A program made the translations under genes and the position numbers. This document shows positions 14,697 to 23,199 of a stretch of DNA of 29,638 bases, piece after piece. The notes under the pieces were generated by a model. It worked only from the letters and a program-made list of their open reading frames with translations, was not told the DNA's origin and searched no databases. The stretch is from Candidatus Bathyarchaeota archaeon. GTDB taxonomy: Archaea; Thermoproteota; Bathyarchaeia; TCS64. Location: assembly GCA_013329615.1 (NCBI GenBank), contig DUKA01000209.1:1-29638 (forward strand), in the 5' to 3' direction. The stretch's first letter is position 1. Each line of letters starts with the position of its first letter.

Positions 14697-16943
14697 ATGA
14701 GTTCTGTCGAGGTCATCGGCGCAAGGGAGCACAACCTGAAGAACGTCACTGTAAGCATACCGAAAAAGAAGCTCGTGATCTTCACCGGTGTCTCAGGCTC
14801 GGGAAAGAGCAGCCTAGTCTTCGACACCATCTACCAGGAGAGCCAGCGGCAACTCATAGAGACTTTCAGCAGCTTCGCGCGGCGCCGGCTGCCGAAGATC
14901 AACAGGCCGGACATGGACGAGATCAGGAACATCAGCACGGCGATAAGCATCGACCAGAGGAAGCTGGGCAACAACCCACGCTCTACAGTCGGCACCGTGA
15001 CTGAGGTCTACACCTACCTGCGCCTGCTCTTCAGCCGCTGCGGGGAGCCGTTGACGAACGACAGCCGCGTCTTCGGATTCAACAACCCCTACGGCATGTG
15101 CCCCGTCTGCAAGGGGCTGGGCAACGAGCTCGTCTTCGACGTCGACGCCCTCATCGACTGGAACAGGTCGATAAACGAGGGAGGCATAAGGCACCGCCAC
15201 TTCCAGCCCGGCATGGCCAGCTACCGCGTCATAGTAGCAAGCAACTACTTCGACCTCGACAAGAAGCTCCGCGACTTCACTAAGGAGGACCTCGACAGGC
15301 TCCTCTACACGAAGAAGAGCCTTGTGGATAAGCCGATGCCGGGGCAGGTCTACAGGGTCTGGTACGAGGGCGTGGTGGAGACCCTCAAGCGCAGAACTAT
15401 GGGGCACGAGACCGATGAGGACAGCAACGTCGCTGAATATGCGCTCCAGTTCTACAAGGGTCAGCCATGCAAGGCGTGCGGCGGCAGCCGACTGAACGAG
15501 TTCGCCCGGAGCGTCAAGCTCAACGGCAGGACGATCCCGGAGCTCGTCGAGATGGAGTTCACCGATCTACTCACGTGGCTCATGGAGATCAAGGGCCCAG
15601 TCGCAGACCCCATCGTCATGCGTATGCGCCCCATCCTACAGAACCTAGTGGACATAGGCGTCGGGTACCTCAACCTCAACCGCAGCACGGGGACCCTCAG
15701 CGGTGGCGAGAGCCAGCGCGTCAAGATGGCAAGCCAGCTCGGCTGCGACCTCGTCGACCTCATCTACATATTCGACGAGCCCACCGTCGGCCTCCACCAA
15801 CGCGACATAGGCAAGCTCGTGGACATGCTCAGGCGCCTTAAGGAGAAAGGAAACAGCCTGCTTATCGTCGAGCACGACACGCAGGTGATGAAGGCGTCAG
15901 ACTGGATCATAGACGTAGGCCCCGGAGCCGGCGCCACAGGCGGCAACATAGTATTCACGGGTACCTATCCCGAGCTCCTCCAATCAGACTCCATAACCGG
16001 GAAGATGCTCAGCCGCGACACCACGTACAGGGCAGAGAGGAGGAGCCCCTCGGCGTGGATGACCGTGAAGGATGCGAAGGTCCACAACCTCAAGGGCATA
16101 ACGGCGAAGATACCTGAGGGGGTCTTCTGCTGCATCACAGGCGTCGCGGGCTCCGGCAAGAGCTCGCTGATTCTCGACGTCTTCGCACGCGACCACCCCG
16201 AGGCAATAGTCATCGATCAGTCAGCCATAGGTAGGAGCAGCAGGAGCAACCCCGCCACATACATGAAGGTATTCGACCTAATCCGGCAGGAGTTCGCCGA
16301 GGCGACTGGGGAAGACGCGTCGCTCTTCAGCTTCAACGGCGCGGGCGCCTGCCCCAAATGCAAGGGTTCCGGGCGCCTACACGTCGAGATGTTCTTCCTA
16401 GAGGACGTGACGATGGTCTGCGACGAGTGCGAGGGGCGCAGGTACAGGCCCGAGGTCCTCGAATACAGGTACAACGGCAAGACGATAGCCGACGTGCTCG
16501 ACATGACCGCCGCCGAGGCGGCGACGTTCTTCGACAGCCGCGAGATAAGGCGCCGCCTCAGGGTCCTCGACGAGGTCGGCCTAGGCTACCTACGCCTCGG
16601 GCAGGAGGTCTCCAGCCTCAGCGGAGGCGAGGCCCAACGTCTAAAGCTCGCCCGCGAACTACACAAGGAGGGCAACATCTACATCCTCGACGAGCCTACC
16701 ACCGGCCTCCATATGGCGGACATCGAGAAGCTGCTGCACGTCATCAACCGCCTCGTCGATGGCGGCAACACGGTGATAGTCATCGAGCACAACCTAGACG
16801 TGATCAGGAACTCGGACTGGGTTGTTGACATGGGCCCCGAGGGCGGCTCGAAGGGGGGCGAGATAATCGCGGAGGGCACCCCTGAGCAGGTGGCCCGGCA
16901 GCCCGGGAGTTATACTGGGCAGTACCTCAAGATGGTGCTGTGA
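14697..16943 (+). CDS. UvrA-like tandem ABC ATPase lacking the UvrB-binding domain
   Basis: Seen: 748 residues, against about 940 for canonical UvrA. First ATPase: Walker A GVSGSGKS (31-38), ABC signature LSGGESQR (334 on), Walker B IYIFDEPTVGLH. Second: GVAGSGKS (482-489), LSGGEAQRLK (near 641), IYILDEPTTGLH. Two zinc modules remain, Cys135/138 with Cys258/261 and Cys552/555 with Cys575/578. Right after RLLFSRCGEPL the protein runs into FGFNNPYGMCPVC, so the region that in canonical UvrA holds the first CPxH and the UvrB-binding domain is missing. Family knowledge: such shortened UvrAs (UvrA2/DrrC-like) occur in antibiotic producers and others and bind DNA or DNA-drug adducts without UvrB. 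No uvrB or uvrC is in the window. Start ATG 14697 follows GAGGGG. Confidence 0.9.
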   Translation: MSSVEVIGAREHNLKNVTVSIPKKKLVIFTGVSGSGKSSLVFDTIYQESQRQLIETFSSFARRRLPKINRPDMDEIRNISTAISIDQRKLGNNPRSTVGTVTEVYTYLRLLFSRCGEPLTNDSRVFGFNNPYGMCPVCKGLGNELVFDVDALIDWNRSINEGGIRHRHFQPGMASYRVIVASNYFDLDKKLRDFTKEDLDRLLYTKKSLVDKPMPGQVYRVWYEGVVETLKRRTMGHETDEDSNVAEYALQFYKGQPCKACGGSRLNEFARSVKLNGRTIPELVEMEFTDLLTWLMEIKGPVADPIVMRMRPILQNLVDIGVGYLNLNRSTGTLSGGESQRVKMASQLGCDLVDLIYIFDEPTVGLHQRDIGKLVDMLRRLKEKGNSLLIVEHDTQVMKASDWIIDVGPGAGATGGNIVFTGTYPELLQSDSITGKMLSRDTTYRAERRSPSAWMTVKDAKVHNLKGITAKIPEGVFCCITGVAGSGKSSLILDVFARDHPEAIVIDQSAIGRSSRSNPATYMKVFDLIRQEFAEATGEDASLFSFNGAGACPKCKGSGRLHVEMFFLEDVTMVCDECEGRRYRPEVLEYRYNGKTIADVLDMTAAEAATFFDSREIRRRLRVLDEVGLGYLRLGQEVSSLSGGEAQRLKLARELHKEGNIYILDEPTTGLHMADIEKLLHVINRLVDGGNTVIVIEHNLDVIRNSDWVVDMGPEGGSKGGEIIAEGTPEQVARQPGSYTGQYLKMVL

Positions 16944-16959
16944 CGCGGTCGCCCCAAGT

Positions 16960-16967
16960 GTAATATG
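16960..16967 (+). promoter_or_regulatory. TATA-like box for the membrane-anchored protein gene
   Basis: GTAATATG centred about 27 nt before the ATG at 16991, in the 47-nt gap after the UvrA-like gene. Predicts a leaderless transcript separate from that gene. Confidence 0.45.
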
Positions 16968-16990
16968 CCCCCGCGCCACAGGGCTGATCG

Positions 16991-17944
16991 ATGGCGGAGA
17001 AGGAGAAGATCGTCAGCAGGGAGGAGCTAATCGGCCTCGTCCAGCTGGTGATAATATTCACCGCCATACTCGTCGGGCGAAGCGTAGGCAACCTCTACAG
17101 CAGCTACAACGAGCTCTCCCACATGTCGGTCAACCTCGGCTTCACGGAGGAGGAGATGTCGGGCTACCTCCTAGACGCCATGGAGGGGAGGAACTCGACG
17201 CTGACCATCGGCTTGGCGGTCACCCTCCCCGGCTTCACCAGCACCGAGGGACAGGTCACTGAGGTCCCCGACTACGTCCGCAAGTGGCTCATAAGCGTCA
17301 CTCTCAGCCCGATAGTGGTCACGCAGCCCGAGGTCTCCGACGTTGACATAGTCATGCTCGTCGAGGGGCAGCAGGTCCTCAGCAAGACGTACACGTTCCC
17401 GCGGGAGAAGGTGGGCTACATAGCCTTCCTGAGGAGGAACATCACGCTCTCCGTGGAGGATGTGGAGACCTTCAGGAGGCTCATCGGCGAGGCGGCGGAG
17501 GCACACGCCGGGGAGGTCGAGATCACCATCACGGGGCGCGCGAAGGCAAACATGCTCTTCTTCGAGTCGACGCTCCCCTTCAAGACTACGAAGTACCCGC
17601 TCGTTCTGCCGCCGAGCCTCACCCTCGATCAATCCAAGTGGGAAACGCTGGTTCCTTCAGAGAGTACGGCGAGGGTGGGTGAGCCGACACCGGTTAGCAT
17701 AGCCCTCAGCAACCCGACGAGGGTGCACTCACTCACGCAGAACATCACGTGCACGATCTACAGGGAGGGTTCGAACGAACCCATATCGGTCGTCACCAAG
17801 ACGACGACGGCCGCAGCGGGCACAGTCTCGACCTACCTATTCAGCTTCACGCCGAGCCAGCCGGGGGTCTACTACTACACCCTCGAATCGCGGGGGATCT
17901 CTCTGCCCGCTGGTGCGTCCCCGCGGCTCACGGTAAGCCCCTAG
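16991..17944 (+). CDS. Unknown membrane-anchored extracytoplasmic protein with Ig-like C-terminus
   Basis: Not a family I recognise. Seen: 317 residues. A short charged N-terminus (MAEKEKIVSREEL) is followed by one hydrophobic helix at about residues 14-31 (LVQLVIIFTAILVG), an uncleaved signal anchor placing the rest outside the cell. Residues about 75-205 are beta-rich with alternating hydrophobics. The last 90 residues (from about 225) have the look of an Ig-like or CARDB-like domain: TPVSIALSNPT, TCTIYREGSNEP and PSQPGVYYYTLESR. It has several potential N-glycosylation sequons (for example NST, NIT). It lies between the UvrA-like gene and triosephosphate isomerase but has its own promoter, so no functional link is implied. 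A surface-layer-associated or envelope role is inference. Confidence 0.75.
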   Translation: MAEKEKIVSREELIGLVQLVIIFTAILVGRSVGNLYSSYNELSHMSVNLGFTEEEMSGYLLDAMEGRNSTLTIGLAVTLPGFTSTEGQVTEVPDYVRKWLISVTLSPIVVTQPEVSDVDIVMLVEGQQVLSKTYTFPREKVGYIAFLRRNITLSVEDVETFRRLIGEAAEAHAGEVEITITGRAKANMLFFESTLPFKTTKYPLVLPPSLTLDQSKWETLVPSESTARVGEPTPVSIALSNPTRVHSLTQNITCTIYREGSNEPISVVTKTTTAAAGTVSTYLFSFTPSQPGVYYYTLESRGISLPAGASPRLTVSP

Positions 17945-17989
17945 CCAAAGTTCAAAAGTGGAGCCGCGACCATAGACACCGAGAGCGTC

Positions 17990-18679
17990 ATGGAAGGAAT
18001 CCTTGTCAAGTACCCGCTCATCCTCGTCAACCTGAAGACCTACAGGGAGGGGATGGGTGAAAACGCGGTCAAGCTGGCCAAGATCGCGGAGCAGGTCCAC
18101 GTGAAGACGGGTGCCAGCATAGCACTCGCAACCCAGCTAGTCGACTCCAAGATAGTCATCGACAGCAGTGAGACGCCGGTCTTCGCCCAGCACGTCGACC
18201 CCGTCGGCATGGGGCAGTTCACGGGCCACGTCCTCCCCGAGTCGGTCGCCGAGGCCGGCCTCGTTGGGACGCTCATCAACCACAGCGAGCGGCAACTGCC
18301 TTTGGAGGTGATCAAGGCGACAGTAAAGAGGGCGCGCGAGGCGGACCTTGAGACCGTCGTCTGCGTCGACACGGTAGAGAAGGGGAGGCAGGTGGCCGCC
18401 TTCGCCCCCCACGCCATCGCGATCGAGCCCCCGGAACTCATCGGCAGCGGCGTCTCAGTCTCAAAGGCGAAGCCCGAGGTCATCTCCGGCGCGGTCACTG
18501 CGATAAAGCACATCAACCCGAAGATCAAGGTGCTCTGCGGCGCCGGAGTGACGAGCGGCGAGGACGTCGCAATCGCGCAGAAGCTGGGCGCCGAGGGGAT
18601 ACTTGTCGCGAGCGGCGTCGTAAAGGCGAAGGACCCGCAGATGGCGCTCCTCGACCTAGCGCGGAGCCTCATGCACTAG
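17990..18679 (+). CDS. tpiA: Triosephosphate isomerase, archaeal short form
   Basis: Interconverts dihydroxyacetone phosphate and glyceraldehyde 3-phosphate in glycolysis and gluconeogenesis. Seen: 229 residues, the short archaeal form (bacterial enzymes are about 250). The substrate Lys16 is in VNLKTY, the electrophile His98 in LINHSER, the general base Glu146 in AIEPPELIGSG, and the phosphate-binding loop is GAGVTSGED. Start: ATG 17990; a weak box TTCAAAAG at 17951-17958 would give a leader of about 9 nt. The TAG shares CTAG (18676-18679) with the stop of the convergent ABC permease. Confidence 0.97.
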   Translation: MEGILVKYPLILVNLKTYREGMGENAVKLAKIAEQVHVKTGASIALATQLVDSKIVIDSSETPVFAQHVDPVGMGQFTGHVLPESVAEAGLVGTLINHSERQLPLEVIKATVKRAREADLETVVCVDTVEKGRQVAAFAPHAIAIEPPELIGSGVSVSKAKPEVISGAVTAIKHINPKIKVLCGAGVTSGEDVAIAQKLGAEGILVASGVVKAKDPQMALLDLARSLMH

Positions 18680-19791
18680 GCGTCTATCCGGTCCTTCACG
18701 GTCATCGCGGCGAGGATCAGGAAAACGGCCGCCATGCCAGATATCACAAGCAGGTCGCCGGATAGTTCTCCGACCCCATACCCCTTGAGCATGACCCCCT
18801 CGAACACCCTGTTGCCGTAGTACAGGGGCACTAGGCGTGCGATGGGCTGGATGTAGTCGGGTAGGCTGTTCACGGGCACGAGCATGCCACTCAGCGCCAT
18901 GCTCGGTAGAGCGATTATCGGCGCTAGCTGCACAGCCTGAAGCTCGTTCCTAGCGAAGTTGCTGAGAAATACAGCTAGAAGGACATGTGTGAGGGCGTAT
19001 AAGAATGCCGAGATAAAGAGAAGTGTGAAGCTGCCCCTGACTGTCACCTGAAAGAAGACCACGCCCACGAGCAGGACGACGCCCGACATCATCATCCCAA
19101 GCACTAGCAAGGCGATGACGTAGCCGAGCAGCCTCTCGAAGGCGGTGAGCGGCGTGGTGTATAACCTCTGGAGCGTGCCCATCGCCGTCTCCCTGTTTAT
19201 GATTATCAGACTTATGAGGAGGACGAGGAACGTGAGGACAAAACCCATGACGGAGGGTATGCTCACATCGAGGCCGCTGTACTCGGCACCGCCGAAGGCG
19301 AGCACCTGCGCCACCTCTAGCCCGCCCCCATCGCCGAGGCTCCGCAGAGAGTCGCCAACCGCTCCGAGGATGCTTGCGCGTATCGCCGGCTTCGTGCCGT
19401 CTACGTAGACATCCACCACGACGTCTACGTCTTCGCCCCTCATCCTCCTGTAGAGCCTCTCACTGAAGTCGGCAGGTATCCTTACAGCGGCGAAGTAGTC
19501 ACCGTCATCGACCCCCGTGACGCCGTCCTCGTAGCTACCTGTTACGACCCTGAGACTATCGTCGCCTTGGAGGGCCTCCGCGAGGTCGGCGCCTGACTCC
19601 ACGGATATGGAGACGCCGGGTCCCGCCTGCGCCTCGTATCCGACGTCGAGGTTTTGAACGAGGATGGGGATGTTCTTGACCTCGCCGCTGAGTGCGAGGC
19701 CGAAGATAACCATGACGATTGCTGGCATGGCTATCATCATGACGAGCGTCCTGCGATCCCGACGGACCTGCCTGAGGACCCGGCGAGCCAC
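18676..19791 (-). CDS. ABC-2 type exporter, membrane subunit
   Basis: Permease of a two-gene ABC exporter in the YhhJ/DrrB-like ABC2_membrane_3 group. Seen: 371 residues. One N-terminal membrane helix (MMIAMPAIVMVIFGLAL, about 18-34) is followed by a large extracytoplasmic domain at about 35-175, then five or six helices starting with SVMGFVLTFLVLLISLIIIN. Between the first two of these lies the family stretch RETAMGTLQRLYTTP. The final part has ALSGMLVPVNSLP and PLYYGNRVFEGVM. Start: GTG at 19791 is the only start codon after an in-frame stop, 28 nt behind the ATPase stop, so the two genes form one transcript. The substrate is unknown; drugs, lipids or polysaccharides are all possible for this family. 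Confidence 0.92.
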   Translation of the reverse strand: MARRVLRQVRRDRRTLVMMIAMPAIVMVIFGLALSGEVKNIPILVQNLDVGYEAQAGPGVSISVESGADLAEALQGDDSLRVVTGSYEDGVTGVDDGDYFAAVRIPADFSERLYRRMRGEDVDVVVDVYVDGTKPAIRASILGAVGDSLRSLGDGGGLEVAQVLAFGGAEYSGLDVSIPSVMGFVLTFLVLLISLIIINRETAMGTLQRLYTTPLTAFERLLGYVIALLVLGMMMSGVVLLVGVVFFQVTVRGSFTLLFISAFLYALTHVLLAVFLSNFARNELQAVQLAPIIALPSMALSGMLVPVNSLPDYIQPIARLVPLYYGNRVFEGVMLKGYGVGELSGDLLVISGMAAVFLILAAMTVKDRIDA

Positions 19792-19819
19792 GACACCCGT
19801 CCTGCCGAGGGATGGAGCG

Positions 19820-20581
19820 CTAACCGTCTACAGTCACCCCTCCGCTCAGCTTGAGAAAGACCTCCTCGACCGTGTTTACTCCATGCCTCTGCTTGAGCTC
19901 GCTGGGCGTGCCCTCCTCGATGAGTCTGCCCGCCCTCATCAACCCTATCCTGTCGGCACGCTCCGCCTCGTCCATCACGTGGCTGGTCACCACAATCGTG
20001 ACGCCCCTCTCTGCGAGTGACCGGAAGTAGCCCCAGAAGAATTGGCGGAGCACTGGATCTACGCCGACAGTAGCCTCGTCGAAGAAGACGATCTCGGGAT
20101 CGTGTATCAGGGCGCAGGCGATGCTGACCCTGCGCTTCATGCCTCCTGAGAGCTCTGAGACGGGTGTCCTCCTCCTTCCCCTGAGGTTGAGTATGTCGAG
20201 TAGCTCACCCGCCCTCTCGCCGAGGAGCCCCTGCTCGACGCCGTTGAGGCCGGCGAAGAACTCTAGGTTCTCGTCCACGGTGAGGTCCTGATACAGGGAG
20301 TATTCTTGTGGCGCCACGCCTATCAGGCTCGCCACTTCATGCCTGTTTCTGGGTTGCTCCACGCCGAGAACACGTATGATGCCGGAGGTGGGTGCAAGTG
20401 CGCCGGTCATCATGTTTATGGCGGTGGTCTTGCCCGAGCCGTTCGCGCCTATGAAGGCGTATATCTCGCCACGCCTGACCCTGAGGTTCAGGCCATCGAC
20501 GGCGCGTACCCCACCCTGCCTGTAGACCTTGACGAGAGACTCTGCCTCTATAACGAGGCCAACTTGGGAGGAATCGCCCAC
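19820..20581 (-). CDS. ABC-2 type exporter, ATP-binding subunit
   Basis: Energises the permease encoded directly downstream. Seen: 253 residues with Walker A GANGSGKTT, the Q-loop APQEYSLYQDLT, signature LSGGMKRRVS, Walker B EIVFFDEATVGVD and the switch histidine in TSHVMDEAERAD. The C-terminus (EEGTPSELKQRHG, VEEVFLKLSGG) is typical of the CcmA/DrrA/YhhJ-partner type. Start: GTG at 20581 lies about 26 nt behind a TATA-like box, so the operon message is probably leaderless. That box sits across the 3' end of the upstream phosphohexomutase gene (25-nt gap). Confidence 0.94.
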   Translation of the reverse strand: MGDSSQVGLVIEAESLVKVYRQGGVRAVDGLNLRVRRGEIYAFIGANGSGKTTAINMMTGALAPTSGIIRVLGVEQPRNRHEVASLIGVAPQEYSLYQDLTVDENLEFFAGLNGVEQGLLGERAGELLDILNLRGRRRTPVSELSGGMKRRVSIACALIHDPEIVFFDEATVGVDPVLRQFFWGYFRSLAERGVTIVVTSHVMDEAERADRIGLMRAGRLIEEGTPSELKQRHGVNTVEEVFLKLSGGVTVDG

Positions 20582-20603
20582 GAGTCAGGGTTGGCGGGAC
20601 CAT

Positions 20604-20611
20604 GTTTAAGG
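20604..20611 (-). promoter_or_regulatory. TATA-like box for the ABC exporter operon
   Basis: Minus strand CCTTAAAC centred about 26 nt before the GTG at 20581, overlapping the stop of the mutase gene. It supports the GTG start over an ATG in another frame nearby. Confidence 0.45.
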
Positions 20612-21973
20612 TTTAAGACCGAGCTCCTTGACGGTCTCCTCTATCAGCCTCTTGTTCTCGGAGACGAGTTTGTCTACCTCGGGCTGGGTGTCAGCCTCGG
20701 CGTATAGTCTGAATATAGGCTCGGTGCCGCTTGGGCGTACGAGTATCCAACTCTCGTCGGGGAAGACGAGTTTGAGCCCGTCCATTGTGTCTACGCGTGG
20801 CGCGGCGACCTTGGAACGGAGTGCCTCGAGGACCCTCTGCTTCAGCTCGTTGGGGCATCGGACCTTGTCCTTGGACTGTGCACGCGCGGGCAGTTCGGCG
20901 ACGAGCTCCGAGAGGGTCTTGGCTCGCTCGGCCATGATCTCCAGTATGAGCGCCATAGTCATAGAGCCGTCCCTCGTTGGGTGGTGTGGCCCATACATGA
21001 CGCCCCCGTTCTCCTCGCCTCCGAAGTCTATGCCGTTCTCCACCATGGCACGACTTACATCGACGCTACCCACCTTCGTCCAGTGGATGGAGCCGCCGGC
21101 GGCCTCGACGACCTCGATTATTGCGTTGCTGCTGCTCACGGCTGTGGCGACCCGTGCGCCCGGGTGTTTTGCCATGTAACTGCTAGCGACGAGGGCGAAG
21201 CTCCTGTCGCCCCAGAGGACCTCTCCCCTCTCGTCGAGGAAGATACTCCTATCGGCGTCGCCGTCGAATGCCACACCGATGTCGGCTCCGGTCGCCTTGA
21301 CCAACTCTTTGAGGTCTCTGAGGTTGTCCGGGCGCGGCTCGGATTGGCGTCCGGGGAATCGTCCATCGAGTTCTGCGTTGACCGTGTAGACGCTGCAGCC
21401 AAGGCGCTGCGCGATTGTAGGGGCGACGAGTGTGCCTACGCCGTTTCCGGGGTCGAGGACCACCTTGAACTTCTTGTCTCCTATGAGTTTGGCGTCGACC
21501 TTTGAGACCACGGCGTCGTTGTAGAGGGTCAGCGCCTCTCTGTGGCACACGTCACCTACTTTGTCCCAGTCAGCCGCCTTTGGCCCTCCAGCGAAGTGCA
21601 GAGCCTCGATCTCGTCCTCGACGCGGCGGGCTATCTCGACGCCGTCGCGCGCCATCACCTTGACGCCGTTGAATTCGGGGGGGTTGTGACTCGCGGTGAC
21701 CATGAGTCCGCCGTCTAGGCCGAGGTGCTTGACGGCGTACTGGAGCGCCGGCGTGGGCAGTACGCCAAGGTCGTGTACGTTGCAGCCGACGGAGAGTAGC
21801 CCGGAGGCGGCGGCGTCCCTGAAGAGGGGGCTGGTCACCCTGCCGTCCCTGCCTAACGCGATGTTCTTGCCGAGTACGTGCCCACATGAGGCGGCGAGGC
21901 GGGTCACGAGCTCCGGAGTGAGCTCCTTGTTCGCGACCCCCCTGACGCCGTTCGTGCCGAATAGGCGACCCAT
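20606..21973 (-). CDS. Phosphohexomutase (phosphoglucosamine/phosphomannomutase family)
   Basis: Moves a phosphate between the 6- and 1-positions of a hexose or glucosamine phosphate, giving sugar-1-phosphates for nucleotide-sugar synthesis. Seen: 455 residues, normal length. N-terminus GRLFGTNGVRG; phosphoserine Ser95 in TASHNPPEFNG; Mg-binding FDGDADRS near residue 240; sugar-specificity loop GGEENGGVMYG; C-terminal phosphate loop RPSGTEPIFRLYAEA. The FGTNGVRG start and GEENGG loop resemble archaeal GlmM/phosphomannomutase-like enzymes; which sugar is used cannot be decided here. ATG at 21973 is about 26 nt behind an A/T box. It lies downstream of two nucleotidyltransferase genes on the same strand, fitting a sugar-nucleotide pathway. 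Confidence 0.95.
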   Translation of the reverse strand: MGRLFGTNGVRGVANKELTPELVTRLAASCGHVLGKNIALGRDGRVTSPLFRDAAASGLLSVGCNVHDLGVLPTPALQYAVKHLGLDGGLMVTASHNPPEFNGVKVMARDGVEIARRVEDEIEALHFAGGPKAADWDKVGDVCHREALTLYNDAVVSKVDAKLIGDKKFKVVLDPGNGVGTLVAPTIAQRLGCSVYTVNAELDGRFPGRQSEPRPDNLRDLKELVKATGADIGVAFDGDADRSIFLDERGEVLWGDRSFALVASSYMAKHPGARVATAVSSSNAIIEVVEAAGGSIHWTKVGSVDVSRAMVENGIDFGGEENGGVMYGPHHPTRDGSMTMALILEIMAERAKTLSELVAELPARAQSKDKVRCPNELKQRVLEALRSKVAAPRVDTMDGLKLVFPDESWILVRPSGTEPIFRLYAEADTQPEVDKLVSENKRLIEETVKELGLKP

Positions 21974-21994
21974 GCCTAAGGAGTGTGGCTCCGG

Positions 21995-22004
21995 ATAATT
22001 AAAT
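21995..22004 (-). promoter_or_regulatory. TATA-like box for the phosphohexomutase gene
   Basis: Minus strand ATTTAATTAT, about 26 nt before the ATG at 21973, a strong A/T box in GC-rich surroundings. Predicts a leaderless transcript. Confidence 0.5.
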
Positions 22005-22034
22005 GGTGGAAGCGGGTGCCTCCCGGCGCCGCTG

Positions 22035-23123
22035 TCACATTATCTGGCGGCGCTCGAGGATGCTCTCGGTTACTTCCTTGCTTGGGCAGATGCTGACGCC
22101 GTCGGTTATGGTGACACCGTCGTGTATCATCGAGTAGTCGCCTATGAGGCTGCCCGACTCTACCTTGACCCAGCGCTCGAGTATGGCGTTCTCGCCGAGT
22201 ATGGCGTTCTTGACGCTGGAGTAGTCGCCGACGGCAGCGCCCGGAAAGAGTATGCTGTTCTCGATGCGGCACCCCTTCCCTATGAGGACGTGGTCGCAGA
22301 TGGTTGTGTTCGGCCCTATGAGGCTGTCAGCCCCTATCTCGGCGCCCGGCCCTATGTAGCACGGCGCCATTATCTTGGCGCTCGGGTCGACCTTCGCCCC
22401 CTCGCCCATCTTGACGCCCTCGTACTTGCTCAGGATTATCTGGTTCGCCTTGAGGTAGTCGTCTGGCGTGCCCATGTCGGTCCAGAGGCCGTGGAACTCG
22501 AAGCCGAACAGCTTGCGTTCGTTTGCGAGGAGTGGGAAGACCTCGCGCTCTATGCTCACGGCTCTCCCGTCCGGAATGTAGTCGAATATCTTGGGGTCGA
22601 GGACGTAGATGCCCGCGTTGATCAGGTTGCTTGGCTCCTTGCCCTTCTCGGGCTTCTCGACGAAGCGGGTTATCCTGCCCTCCCAGTCCAGCTCGACGGC
22701 GCCGAACCTGCTCGGGTCCGAGACGGGGGTCAGAGCCACCGTCGCGAGGCCGCCCTTCGCCTTGTGGTACTCTATCAGGCGCCTTACGTCTATGTCGGAG
22801 ATGACGTCCCCGTTGAGGACGAGAAACGGCTCACCGTTGAGCAGGTCCCTCGCCTTCTTAATGGGGCCGCCTGTCCCGAGTGGGCGCTGCTCACGGCTGT
22901 AGATGATCCCCAAGTCGTACTTCGTGGGGCCGAGGTAGCGCACCAGTGCCTCGGCCATGTAGTTCACCGCCATGACGACGGTGTCCACGCCCCCCTGTGA
23001 GAGGTTCTTGAGCATCCAATCCATCATCGGCTGGTCCCCTATGGGGAACAGCATCTTTGGTCTCGTGCAGCTTAACGGTCTAAGGCGGGTGCCGAAGCCC
23101 CCCGCGAGAACTAAAGCCTTCAT
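22035..23123 (-). CDS. Sugar-1-phosphate nucleotidyltransferase with left-handed beta-helix (GMP-pyrophosphorylase-like)
   Basis: Activates a sugar-1-phosphate with an NTP. Seen: 362 residues. The nucleotidyltransferase domain has LVLAGGFGTRLRPLS at 4-18, KMLFPIGDQPM, RPLGTGGPI, LVLNGDVISDID, FVEKPEKGK, NAGIYVLDP and WTDMGTPDDYLKAN. From about 245 a hexapeptide-repeat beta-helix follows (SAKIMAPCYIGPGAEIG, SLIGPNTTICDHVLIG). This is the COG1208 architecture shared by mannose-1-phosphate guanylyltransferases and archaeal GlmU-like enzymes; the sugar is uncertain. Start: ATG 23123 is preferred to the TTG directly before it. It has its own box at 23159-23166. It sits between the second nucleotidyltransferase and the mutase gene. 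Confidence 0.93.
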   Translation of the reverse strand: MKALVLAGGFGTRLRPLSCTRPKMLFPIGDQPMMDWMLKNLSQGGVDTVVMAVNYMAEALVRYLGPTKYDLGIIYSREQRPLGTGGPIKKARDLLNGEPFLVLNGDVISDIDVRRLIEYHKAKGGLATVALTPVSDPSRFGAVELDWEGRITRFVEKPEKGKEPSNLINAGIYVLDPKIFDYIPDGRAVSIEREVFPLLANERKLFGFEFHGLWTDMGTPDDYLKANQIILSKYEGVKMGEGAKVDPSAKIMAPCYIGPGAEIGADSLIGPNTTICDHVLIGKGCRIENSILFPGAAVGDYSSVKNAILGENAILERWVKVESGSLIGDYSMIHDGVTITDGVSICPSKEVTESILERRQIM

Positions 23124-23158
23124 CAAGCTTCACCGGCGGTTAAGGATGGGCTTTGATG

Positions 23159-23166
23159 CCTTTAAG
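23159..23166 (-). promoter_or_regulatory. TATA-like box for the beta-helix nucleotidyltransferase gene
   Basis: Minus strand CTTAAAGG about 40 nt before the ATG at 23123; predicts a leader of about 14 nt. A second A/T stretch, CATTTATAC, lies further upstream at 23188-23196. Confidence 0.4.
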
Positions 23167-23199
23167 AAACTTCTGCAGCGCCGGTAAGGGGTATAAATG

